A DNA stretch of 51,728 bases from Acetobacter cerevisiae (GTDB lineage: Bacteria > Pseudomonadota > Alphaproteobacteria > Acetobacterales > Acetobacteraceae): contig NZ_LHZA01000141.1 in assembly GCF_001580535.1 (NCBI RefSeq), positions 1 to 51,728 on the forward strand, read 5' to 3'. Of this stretch, positions 1-7,322 are shown one piece after another (the stretch's first letter is position 1; every line of letters starts with the position of its first letter). Below the pieces are notes generated by a model. That model was given only the letters and a program-made list of their open reading frames with translations. It had not been told where the DNA came from and did not search any database. A program made the position numbers and the translations under genes.

Positions 1-1
1 C

Positions 2-472
2 ATCCGTGAATTTCCAAAAGGGCTCTCAACGTATTGGATCTGGTGCTTTTTTATCGGGGCGTTTTCTGTGTTCATCAGGGCAGAGGGACCTGATACCAGA
101 ATGAAAAGGTCAGTCGCCTTTTTGGGGGCCGTGCCCATTATTGGCAGCGGGGTGTTGATATGGTCGGAAACCATCCAGCACTCCACAAAAGTTTCCGAGT
201 ACGAATATTACCTTAAAAATCGTATCGAAGCGACGGGCGCAGCCACTGTGTATGCGTGCGGGGATAACCAGACTGTTCCTGCTTTGAAAGACAGATCCTA
301 TCGCGCATTGCGGTTAGCGATGTGGAAACAGTATGAGATTAACGTGCAGCCGGGACCAGATGCAGTTTGTGAGGCAGTAGCGTCCTTACCTTGGACGGAC
401 ATTCAACTGATGCCGGACCATACCGCCGTTGTGCGGTTTCCGGCTGGAAAACTGGATACGACGTCGCCTTAA
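2..472 (+). CDS. Hypothetical membrane protein, 5' end outside window
   Basis: The reading frame is open to the left edge, so the true start lies outside the window. A GTG at 68 is an internal candidate but would cut into a hydrophobic stretch. The visible part has two likely membrane segments, one around the first 25 residues (Trp/Phe-rich) and one around residues 37-53, then a roughly 90-residue soluble tail with two cysteines. I do not recognise a family. The base composition looks less GC-rich than the genes to the right, and the frame ends just beyond the 3' end of a tRNA-Thr, so it may belong to an accessory region. Function unknown. Confidence 0.55.
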   Translation: MREFPKGLSTYWIWCFFIGAFSVFIRAEGPDTRMKRSVAFLGAVPIIGSGVLIWSETIQHSTKVSEYEYYLKNRIEATGAATVYACGDNQTVPALKDRSYRALRLAMWKQYEINVQPGPDAVCEAVASLPWTDIQLMPDHTAVVRFPAGKLDTTSP

Positions 473-485
473 AGCGTAGTTTTTT

Positions 486-506
486 GACGCTGACGCTGAC
501 GCTGAC
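486..506. repeat. Short tandem repeat, 3.5 copies of GACGCT
   Basis: Three exact head-to-tail copies of the hexamer GACGCT (486-503) and a partial fourth follow a run of five T, directly after the stop codon of the left-edge gene. No coding frame explains it. It may be a slippage-prone spacer. Confidence 0.7.
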
Positions 507-541
507 AGTGTGACGTGCGCAACGCAGCCGCTTTACTTTCC

Positions 542-557
542 TGCGCAACGTTGCACA
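542..557. promoter_or_regulatory. Near-perfect palindrome resembling a LacI-family operator
   Basis: The 16 bases around GCAACGTTGC form an inverted repeat with one mismatched pair and a central CG, the general shape of LacI/GalR-family operators. No regulator or obvious target promoter lies beside it, and the nearest gene is the 3' end of tRNA-Thr. This rests on shape alone. Confidence 0.2.
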
Positions 558-598
558 GGGCACTTAGGACTGTAAATTTTGAAAGGGAAAACCGAAAG

Positions 599-674
599 TG
601 GTGCCCGCTGGAGGATTCGAACCACCGGCCCCATCATTACGAATGACGTGCTCTACCAACTGAGCTAAGCGGGC
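599..674 (-). tRNA. tRNA-Thr (anticodon CGT)
   Basis: Read on the minus strand, this 76-base segment folds as a tRNA. It has a 7-bp acceptor stem (GCCCGCT with AGCGGGC), a D arm with AGTTGGTA, the anticodon stem-loop with loop TTCGTAA (anticodon CGT, reading ACG threonine codons), a TTCGAAT T-loop, and an encoded CCA at 601-599. The T-stem carries a mismatched central pair (GGTGG opposite CCTCC), which is unusual. A TATGAT-like -10 element lies about 25 bases upstream (complement of 699-704), without a clear -35. Confidence 0.93.
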
Positions 675-846
675 ATACTCACTTTCGAGGGGCTGAGTAT
701 CATAGCACTTCAGGAAACGCAACGGGGGAAGATGCGGAAATCAGAAGATATTTTGCACGCTGGCATGGTCCGTGCCACCCCCGCATGGCTGCAATCTTAT
801 GACATGACTATTACGCTCAGGATTTTTTCGTTCTAAGATCACTCTT

Positions 847-2328
847 ATGAGCGTGTCGCAATTTACCGCCCTGATGCGTGAAGCCGTGATGCCTGTTCAG
901 GATACATCGGTGGATAACACCCGGCACGTTCAGGTTCTTGAAGGTGTTATGGAGTGTCCGTGTTGCGGGCTTGTCCAGAAACTCCCCGAGCTAAAGCCCG
1001 GGACGCAGGCGCGTTGCCCGCGCTGTAACCAGTCGCTCGACCGGCGGAACAAGACTGCGCCGATTGCAACACCTCTGGCGTTCTGCATCACCTCGGCGGC
1101 CCTGTATGTGGCCATGCTGTTTTCCACCCTCATGATGCTCGATCTGTATGGGCGGCAGCGCACGGTGGATATTCTAACGGGGCCGATTGAACTCCTGCAT
1201 GAAGGCTGGGGTGAAGTGGGTGTGCTGGTGGCTATTGCGACCATTCTGGCCCCCGGTATCGTCATTGCCATGATGGGCATGATCCTGACCGCGGCCCTCC
1301 GCCCCAGCCTGCCCGCCTGGGTGCCGCATCTGATGAAGTGGTATGAGGCGCTGCGCCCCTGGTCCATGGTGGAAGTGTATATTCTGGGCGTGTTTGTGGC
1401 CTACACCAAGCTGGTGGATCTGGCGTTTGTGGAGGTAGGAGCCGCCGTTTATCTGGTGGCCGGGCTGATGGTCTCCATGGCTGCGACAGACGCCACGCTG
1501 GATACGGAAATTATCTGGCGGCACCGCAAGATTGATTCTTTCATGCGCCCCATGCGTGGCCCCCGCGTGCCCCTTACTTTTGTGGCTGTGGGCGAGGATG
1601 ATCCGCTGCTGCCTTCTGCCAACCGTGTCTCCTGCCTGTCCTGCGGGCTGGTGCTGGAGTTTGATCACCCGGTCCGCCCCACGGAGCCCTCCGGCTATTG
1701 CCCGCGTTGTGGGCACGTGGTGCGGCATCGCAAGGCTAACAGCATGAGCCGCACCGTGGCTCTGCTGGTTTCGGCTATTGTATTTTATCTGCCGGCCAAT
1801 ATTTACCCGGTTATGACCGTGATCCGCATGGGGGCCGGGACTGGCCATACCATTGTGGAAGGCGCAATAGAGCTGTGGGTGGATGGGATGATCCCGCTTT
1901 CCCTGCTTGTCATCTTTGCCAGTGTGACGGTGCCGGTGCTTAAGGTAATTGGCCTGTCTTACATGGTAGAGACCACGCGGCGGAAGTCGCACAGGCATCT
2001 GCCGTTCAGGTCCAAAGTGTATCGTATTATTGATATTATTGGCCGGTGGTCGATGATTGACGTATTTATGGTCTCTATTCTTGTCGCAATGGTGCGTTTC
2101 AACCATATGGCAAGTATTACAGCCAACGGTGGTATGGTGTGTTTTGCCGCTGTTGTGGTGCTGACAATTTTTGCGGTCCACACATTTGACCCGCGTCTGA
2201 TGTGGGATGCCGCAGGTAAAAATGGTGATGCGGCTTATGCCCGCACCGCTGGCAGGGGTCGGCGGCGTGGTCACACGGCCGTGCAGGCCAGTGCGTATCA
2301 GGATAACATGGAGCCGGACAGGGCGTGA
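847..2328 (+). CDS. pqiA: Paraquat-inducible protein A (PqiA), MCE-system membrane subunit
   Basis: Inner-membrane subunit of the Pqi lipid-transport system. The 493-residue protein is the usual two-lobe PqiA. Each lobe starts with a zinc-ribbon-like pair of CxxC motifs (Cys37/40 with Cys57/60, and a second set from about Cys263 to 285), followed by about four membrane segments. It overlaps pqiB by four bases (GTGA), so the two are translationally coupled, and pqiC follows. In the known systems PqiA sits in the inner membrane and PqiB spans the periplasm, moving lipids between membranes. No strong ribosome binding site precedes the ATG at 847, so the exact start is open. The C-terminal tail is Arg/Ala-rich and probably cytoplasmic. 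Confidence 0.92.
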   Translation: MSVSQFTALMREAVMPVQDTSVDNTRHVQVLEGVMECPCCGLVQKLPELKPGTQARCPRCNQSLDRRNKTAPIATPLAFCITSAALYVAMLFSTLMMLDLYGRQRTVDILTGPIELLHEGWGEVGVLVAIATILAPGIVIAMMGMILTAALRPSLPAWVPHLMKWYEALRPWSMVEVYILGVFVAYTKLVDLAFVEVGAAVYLVAGLMVSMAATDATLDTEIIWRHRKIDSFMRPMRGPRVPLTFVAVGEDDPLLPSANRVSCLSCGLVLEFDHPVRPTEPSGYCPRCGHVVRHRKANSMSRTVALLVSAIVFYLPANIYPVMTVIRMGAGTGHTIVEGAIELWVDGMIPLSLLVIFASVTVPVLKVIGLSYMVETTRRKSHRHLPFRSKVYRIIDIIGRWSMIDVFMVSILVAMVRFNHMASITANGGMVCFAAVVVLTIFAVHTFDPRLMWDAAGKNGDAAYARTAGRGRRRGHTAVQASAYQDNMEPDRA

Positions 2329-4028
2329 ACGGACAGAATCATTATCAGTCACCCGACGAAAATGACAGCACAATGCCAGATGCTGTCGTGCGTCGTATCC
2401 GGTTTTCCATCATCTGGATTATTCCCGTCCTCTCAGTGCTGATTGCGGGTTTTCTGATCTGGAAGAGCTTTGCCAATAACGGGCCGGAAATCACCGTGGT
2501 GTTTGACACCGCCGATGGCCTGACAAGTGGCCAGACGCAGGTGAAGAACAAGGCCGTGGTGCTGGGCACGGTGGAAGGCATTTCTCTGACGGATGACCTG
2601 CGGCATGTGAACGTGCGCATTCGCATGAATGCCGGGTCCGGCCCCATGCTGACGGATAAAGCCCGCTTCTGGGTGGTGCGTCCGCGCATTAACGGCGCCA
2701 GCATCACCGGGCTCGAAACCCTGATGTCCGGCGCATATATTGCGTTTGACCCCGGTCTGGAAGGGAGTGACCCGACCACAGCCCAGCGCAAGACTGAATT
2801 CCGTGGTCTGGAAGCCCCTCCGGGTGTCCGGTCTGACCAGCCGGGACGGACTTATACCCTTATTACGCCCACCATCGGTTCTATCGGGCAGGGCGCGCCC
2901 GTCTTCTTCCGAGATGTGGATGTGGGGGAAGTGCTGGGTTACACCATGCCGCCGGGCGGTCGCGGGCCGATCCTCATCCAGCTTTTTGTGCGGGAGCCGT
3001 ATGACCATTACCTGTATCCGGATACCCGGTTCTGGAACGTCTCCGGCGTGCAGGTTGGGTTTGGGGCCGGTGGGCTGAAGGTGCAGATGCAGTCTCTGCA
3101 GGCCCTGTTCTCCGGTGGCGTGGCCTTTGGCCTGCCGCGGGATAAGGACAGAACGCCGCACGATGAAGCCCCGGCGGATACCGTCTTCAAACTGTATGAC
3201 AGTCAGGCAGACGCCGAGAGCGCTGGCTATCACGAGCGCGTGCCGCTGGCGACGTATGTGACGTCTTCCGTCAAGGGTCTGGCTCCGGGCAGTCAGGTCA
3301 CCATGTTCGGGATTCAGATTGGCAGCGTGACCAGCGTGAAGCTGGATCTGGACCAGAAAGCCGGGCATCCGCGCGTGCGCATTGGCATGCAGATCCAGCC
3401 GGAGCGCGTGCTGGCTGCAAATGAAATTCGCCACGGTGCGCTGACAGACATGTTCAAGACGCTGGTGGCTAACGGTCTGCGCGCCTCGACCGACAGCGCC
3501 AGTCTGCTGACGGGCGAGACCATGATCTCGCTGAACTTTGTGAAGAACCCGCCGCCCGCCACCACAACTATGGAAGGGCCGACGCTGGTTATCCCCAGTC
3601 AGGCGGGGGGCATGAGCGGGATTATGGATTCCCTCTCAACCGTCGCAGCCCGTCTGGCCGATATGCCGTTTGAACAGATTGGGGTGAACGCCAACAACCT
3701 GCTGGCCAATGCGGACAAGACGTTGACCAGCCCGGATGTGAAGCAGTCGCTCTCCAGCCTGAAAGAGTCTCTGAAGAATCTTCAGGTCATGAGCACCCAG
3801 CTGCGGAGTGGGATGGGTCCGCTGATGCAACGTCTGCCGGAAATGACCAACCAGCTTGATCAGACCCTGCAGAATGCCAACCATCTGCTGGCGGGCTATG
3901 GCGGGAACAGTGATTTCCATCGCAATCTTCAGGCCATGGTCATCCAGCTTGGGCAGGCCGCGCGGTCTCTGCGGTTCCTGTCTGAATTCCTGACCAACCA
4001 CCCCACTGCGCTGATATCGGGACGGTAA
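2325..4028 (+). CDS. pqiB: PqiB-type MCE (MlaD family) protein
   Basis: Membrane-anchored periplasmic MCE protein, 567 residues, close to the usual PqiB length. One N-terminal membrane helix (about residues 29-46) is followed by three consecutive MCE domains. The first begins at ITVVFDTADGLTSGQTQV, the second near residue 175 and the third near residue 300. The C-terminal roughly 130 residues form a helical region rich in Leu/Asn/Gln heptads, as in the PqiB needle. PqiB hexamers form a tunnel for phospholipids across the periplasm. The GTG start at 2325 overlaps the pqiA stop and is preceded by a GGACAGGG-like site. It is cotranscribed with pqiA and pqiC. Confidence 0.92.
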   Translation: MNGQNHYQSPDENDSTMPDAVVRRIRFSIIWIIPVLSVLIAGFLIWKSFANNGPEITVVFDTADGLTSGQTQVKNKAVVLGTVEGISLTDDLRHVNVRIRMNAGSGPMLTDKARFWVVRPRINGASITGLETLMSGAYIAFDPGLEGSDPTTAQRKTEFRGLEAPPGVRSDQPGRTYTLITPTIGSIGQGAPVFFRDVDVGEVLGYTMPPGGRGPILIQLFVREPYDHYLYPDTRFWNVSGVQVGFGAGGLKVQMQSLQALFSGGVAFGLPRDKDRTPHDEAPADTVFKLYDSQADAESAGYHERVPLATYVTSSVKGLAPGSQVTMFGIQIGSVTSVKLDLDQKAGHPRVRIGMQIQPERVLAANEIRHGALTDMFKTLVANGLRASTDSASLLTGETMISLNFVKNPPPATTTMEGPTLVIPSQAGGMSGIMDSLSTVAARLADMPFEQIGVNANNLLANADKTLTSPDVKQSLSSLKESLKNLQVMSTQLRSGMGPLMQRLPEMTNQLDQTLQNANHLLAGYGGNSDFHRNLQAMVIQLGQAARSLRFLSEFLTNHPTALISGR

Positions 4029-4031
4029 AGC

Positions 4032-4739
4032 ATGACGCACTCTTCTTCCTCACGCCGCCTTCAGGCTCCTCTCCCCCGTCGTAGCCTGCTGCTGGGGGCT
4101 GCCGGACTGGGTGTGATGGCAACGACGCTCACGGCCTGCTCCAGCGGGGCGGGGCCGACGCTCTACACGCTCTCTGTCGTGCCGGGGCAGCCTGCGCCGG
4201 GTGGTCCGCGCTTTGTGGAGGTGCGTCAGCCCACCATTGCTTCCGGGCTGGATCGGGACCGTATTGTCACGGCAGACACCGGCTACAAGCTGACGGTTGC
4301 TGCCAATGATGCATGGGGTGACTCGCTGGCCGGGCAGATTAGCCGCGCCCTTGCGGGGGATCTGGCACAGCGCCTGCCGGGCACCAGCGTGTTTGCGGAA
4401 AATGATGCGGTCTCCACTGAGCCACAGGCCTATGTGGAGCTCTCTGTAACGCGGTTCTCTACCGGTCCGTCCGGTGCGGTGCAGATTGAGGCGGCGCTGT
4501 CCGTCAAGGCCGCGCAGGCGGGTGCCCCGGATACCAGCGGGCAGTTCTATATGCAGCGGGTGTTGGTGCAGGCGCCTGCGGTCTCCTCCGGCACGATGGC
4601 GATGGTGCAGGCCCTTAGTCAGCTTCTTGGCCAGCTGGCCGATCAGGCCGCAGCGCAACTGCGGATGATGCCGCCGGTGCCGGACGCCCAGATGACGGAC
4701 GCCGGGGCTTCCGGTTCTGCGTCTCATCATCGGAAATAA
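4032..4739 (+). CDS. pqiC: PqiC-type outer-membrane lipoprotein (ABC_trans_aux family)
   Basis: The 235-residue protein starts with a basic N-region containing RR, a hydrophobic stretch and a lipobox LTAC with the lipidated Cys at about residue 36. The mature part has the family opening (LYTLSV) and the later pattern VEVRQPTIASGLDRDRIV, typical of PqiC/DUF330 lipoproteins that dock the PqiB needle at the outer membrane. It lies three bases after pqiB and completes the pqiABC operon, and a strong terminator follows. The twin Arg before the hydrophobic core looks Tat-like but is more likely an ordinary Sec lipoprotein signal. Confidence 0.85.
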   Translation: MTHSSSSRRLQAPLPRRSLLLGAAGLGVMATTLTACSSGAGPTLYTLSVVPGQPAPGGPRFVEVRQPTIASGLDRDRIVTADTGYKLTVAANDAWGDSLAGQISRALAGDLAQRLPGTSVFAENDAVSTEPQAYVELSVTRFSTGPSGAVQIEAALSVKAAQAGAPDTSGQFYMQRVLVQAPAVSSGTMAMVQALSQLLGQLADQAAAQLRMMPPVPDAQMTDAGASGSASHHRK

Positions 4740-4772
4740 AAACTGGGTCTTTTCCGCAAACTCCGGACAATA

Positions 4773-4806
4773 AAAAAGGCGGCCCCATTCCGGGCCGCCT
4801 TTTTTG
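4773..4806. terminator. Bidirectional intrinsic terminator between pqiC and purF
   Basis: A perfect 9-bp stem AGGCGGCCC/GGGCCGCCT with a six-base loop is flanked by an A-run on the left and a T-run on the right. It can terminate both convergent operons: pqiABC from the left and the purF operon from the right. Confidence 0.92.
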
Positions 4807-4820
4807 GTCTCAGTTCAGCC

Positions 4821-6299
4821 TCAGGCTGAATCGGGGCCGAATTCCCGATCATGGTCGATCAGGGGAATGGGGTAGTCCCCGGTAAAGCAGGCATCACAAT
4901 AGCGCTCACGGTAGGCACCGTGGCTTTCATGGCCCATGGCGCGGTAGAGACCTTCCAGCGAGATAAAGGCCAGACTATCCACACCAATCAGTTCCGCCAT
5001 GGTGGCAAGGTCGTGCTGGGCGGCCAGCAGGTGGCTGCGCTCAGGCGTGTCGATGCCATAGAAGCAGGAATGCTTGGTGGGCGGGGAGGAGATGCGCATA
5101 TGCACTTCCTTGGCCCCGGCAGCACGCACCATGTCCACAATCTTGCGGGAGGTCGTGCCACGAACAATGGAGTCGTCCACCAGAATCACCCGTTTGCCAT
5201 CCAGCGCCGGGCGGTTGGTGGAGTGCTTCATCTTCACGCCCAGATTACGGATCTGGTCCGTGGGTTCAATGAAGGTACGGCCCACATAATGGTTGCGGAT
5301 AATGCCCAGCTCGAACGGAATGCCGCTGGCTTCTGCATACCCCATGGCAGACGGCACGCCGGAGTCCGGCACCGGCACCACCACATCGGCGTCCACACCG
5401 CTTTCCTGCGCCAGTTCCTTACCGATCTGCTTACGCACGGCATAAACGGGCAGGCCTTCCAGCACGGAGTCCGGACGGGCGAAGTAGATATATTCAAACA
5501 CGCAGAAATGCGGCTTGGTATCGCCAAACGGGCGCAGAGAGCGGATGCCGTTATCGTCGATAATGACCAGCTCGCCCGCTTCCACATCACGCACAAACTC
5601 AGCGCCGATAATGTCGAGGCCACAGGTTTCAGACGCCAGAACCCAGCTGCCTTCCTTGCCGTCTTCACCCGGCAGGCGGCCCAGCACCAGCGGACGCACA
5701 CCCATGGGGTCACGCACGCCCATGAGGGCATCCTGAGAGAGCACCACCAGAGAATAGGCACCCGTTACGCGCTTGAGCGCGTCAATCAGGCGGTCTTCCA
5801 CAGTCGCGTAGAGGGAGATGGCAATCAGGTGGACAAACACTTCCGTGTCCATGGTGGACTGGAAGAGGCAGCCGCGGCGGATGAGTTCCTGACGCAGGGA
5901 ATCAGAATTGGTCAGGTTACCGTTATGGGCCACGGCCAGCCCGCCAAAGGCGAACTCGGCAAACAGCGGCTGCACGTTGCGCAGCAGCGTCGCGCCCGTC
6001 GTGGCGTAACGGTTATGGCCAATGGCGCGGTCCCCTTTCAGGGTCGCCATCACGCGCGGGTCATTAAACACATCGCCAACCAGTCCCAGTCCGCGGTGGG
6101 AATGGAAGCGGCCATCGTAGGAGACAATGCCGGCGGCTTCCTGCCCCCGGTGTTGGAGGGCGTGCAGGCCAAGGGCTGTCAGGGCGGCAGCATCTTTGGC
6201 GTTCCAGATACCAAAGACGGCGCATTCTTCATGCGGATGGTCGTCATCATGGCAGGAGGCACCCGCAGGTGCTTCAGGAAGTGTCGGGTGGGAGAGCAT
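4821..6299 (-). CDS. purF: Amidophosphoribosyltransferase PurF
   Basis: Catalyses the first committed step of purine synthesis, PRPP plus glutamine to phosphoribosylamine. The N-terminal Ntn-hydrolase domain has the nucleophile Cys in EECAVFGIWN, which must be freed by propeptide cleavage. The PRPP site VILVDDSIVRGTT is in the C-terminal half. Cysteines in CVFEYIYFARPDS, HSCFYGIDTP and YCDACFTGDYP match the ligands of the oxygen-sensitive [4Fe-4S] cluster of the Bacillus-type enzyme. I chose the ATG at 6299 (492 aa) because a GGAGG lies 12 bases upstream. In-frame ATGs at 6362 and 6398 would give longer forms overlapping cvpA. It is the last gene of a minus-strand operon after cvpA. Confidence 0.95.
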   Translation of the reverse strand: MLSHPTLPEAPAGASCHDDDHPHEECAVFGIWNAKDAAALTALGLHALQHRGQEAAGIVSYDGRFHSHRGLGLVGDVFNDPRVMATLKGDRAIGHNRYATTGATLLRNVQPLFAEFAFGGLAVAHNGNLTNSDSLRQELIRRGCLFQSTMDTEVFVHLIAISLYATVEDRLIDALKRVTGAYSLVVLSQDALMGVRDPMGVRPLVLGRLPGEDGKEGSWVLASETCGLDIIGAEFVRDVEAGELVIIDDNGIRSLRPFGDTKPHFCVFEYIYFARPDSVLEGLPVYAVRKQIGKELAQESGVDADVVVPVPDSGVPSAMGYAEASGIPFELGIIRNHYVGRTFIEPTDQIRNLGVKMKHSTNRPALDGKRVILVDDSIVRGTTSRKIVDMVRAAGAKEVHMRISSPPTKHSCFYGIDTPERSHLLAAQHDLATMAELIGVDSLAFISLEGLYRAMGHESHGAYRERYCDACFTGDYPIPLIDHDREFGPDSA

Positions 6300-6345
6300 C
6301 GGTGCGCAGGGCCTCCGCAAGTAGCCGGCATAGGGCCGCAAGAGA

Positions 6346-6870
6346 TCACAAGGTGGCGTCATGACCCGTGGAGAGATTCGGTGCAACCCCTTTCGCACTG
6401 AAAACCGGCAGGAATGGTTGGATATAGGCTGCGCCGAGACGAATATAAGGGGTCAGTCTCCCATTTGCTTCAAGGCTGGCCATATCTTCGGGCATCATGA
6501 ACCACTGGGCGGCCATAAAAAGCAGCACAACAAGTAACCCGCCACGTATGACCCCAAAGCCACACCCCAGCGTGCGGTCCAGACCGCCCAGCGCCGTCAG
6601 ATGCACCAGCCGGACGACAAAGGCAGAGAACAGGGTTGCGGCAATCAGCAGCCCAAGGAGCAGGATGACGAACGCGGCGACATGGGCGGCCAGAGGGTTG
6701 GACAGGTACGGGGTCGTCCACGGAATCAGCACTGGATAAAAACGGCAGGCCAGCAGAATGGCCAGAATCCAGCCGCCAAGGCCCAGCGCCTGCCGCGTAA
6801 AGCCGCGCCACAGACCATGCAGGGCGGAAACCCCCACAATTACAAGAGAAAGAATGTCGATGGCGGCCAT
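6346..6870 (-). CDS. cvpA: CvpA family membrane protein
   Basis: The 174-residue protein has four predicted membrane helices, begins with the typical AAIDILSLVIVGVSALHGLWRGF and is directly upstream of purF, the classic cvpA-purF arrangement. The family was first linked to colicin V production. Its molecular role is unsettled and has been tied to envelope homeostasis. Its 3' end is at the upstream end of the purF frame, so the two are probably cotranscribed. The start ATG at 6870 has only a weak purine-rich stretch before it. Confidence 0.88.
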   Translation of the reverse strand: MAAIDILSLVIVGVSALHGLWRGFTRQALGLGGWILAILLACRFYPVLIPWTTPYLSNPLAAHVAAFVILLLGLLIAATLFSAFVVRLVHLTALGGLDRTLGCGFGVIRGGLLVVLLFMAAQWFMMPEDMASLEANGRLTPYIRLGAAYIQPFLPVFSAKGVAPNLSTGHDATL

Positions 6871-6885
6871 GGGGGCAAACGTCTC

Positions 6886-7290
6886 TCAGGGGAGCTTGCT
6901 GGTGGAAATCCGCCAGGGGCGGACAGCTTTGCCGTTCAGTTTCTTGCGGTGCGGCGGTTGATTGAGGCGCAGGAAGAGGTCGCCCACCTCAATCCGGCGG
7001 AGCAGTTCGGTCCACACATCAGTGGGGTCAACCCCTTCTTCCGTCCAGATGGCTTCCAGACTGCGCATGAAGGCAGCACTTTCCCGGATAATATCAGAGT
7101 GGTTTTCGGCAATAAAAGCTGCCGTGCAGGCCGTGGCATGCTGCCCCATCGTCTGACCGAGCCGCTTGATGACAGTCCGGTCCTCTGACGCGGGGGCGGT
7201 CTCTGCGGTAGCCGCACGGGGTCCTGCCGGGGCAGACGGTTGCCCGGACGCAAGGGTGGGACGAGCTTTAGGATCGGACACGTGCGGCAT
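6886..7290 (-). CDS. Hypothetical protein
   Basis: A 134-residue protein from the ATG at 7290. A TTG at 7326 that overlaps the stop of the upstream transporter gene would give 146 residues. The first about 50 residues are Pro/Ala-rich and probably disordered. The rest is a helical domain with charged and hydrophobic alternation (RTVIKRLGQTMGQHA, then WTELLRRIEVGDLFLRLNQPP) ending in a basic tail. No family recognised. It lies between the Na/Pi transporter and cvpA with very short spacers, so it is part of the same operon. Confidence 0.65.
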   Translation of the reverse strand: MPHVSDPKARPTLASGQPSAPAGPRAATAETAPASEDRTVIKRLGQTMGQHATACTAAFIAENHSDIIRESAAFMRSLEAIWTEEGVDPTDVWTELLRRIEVGDLFLRLNQPPHRKKLNGKAVRPWRISTSKLP

Positions 7291-7322
7291 TCTGTAATGA
7301 TGGGCGGGACAGGGGAGGCTGG

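Noticed and set aside
811-839. Promoter for pqiA (TTACGC and TAAGAT with 17-base spacing)
   Set aside because: The -35 half matches the consensus too poorly to report as a feature.
4851-6401. Long open frame antisense to purF
   Set aside because: Shadow of purF; low-complexity composition and no recognisable motifs.
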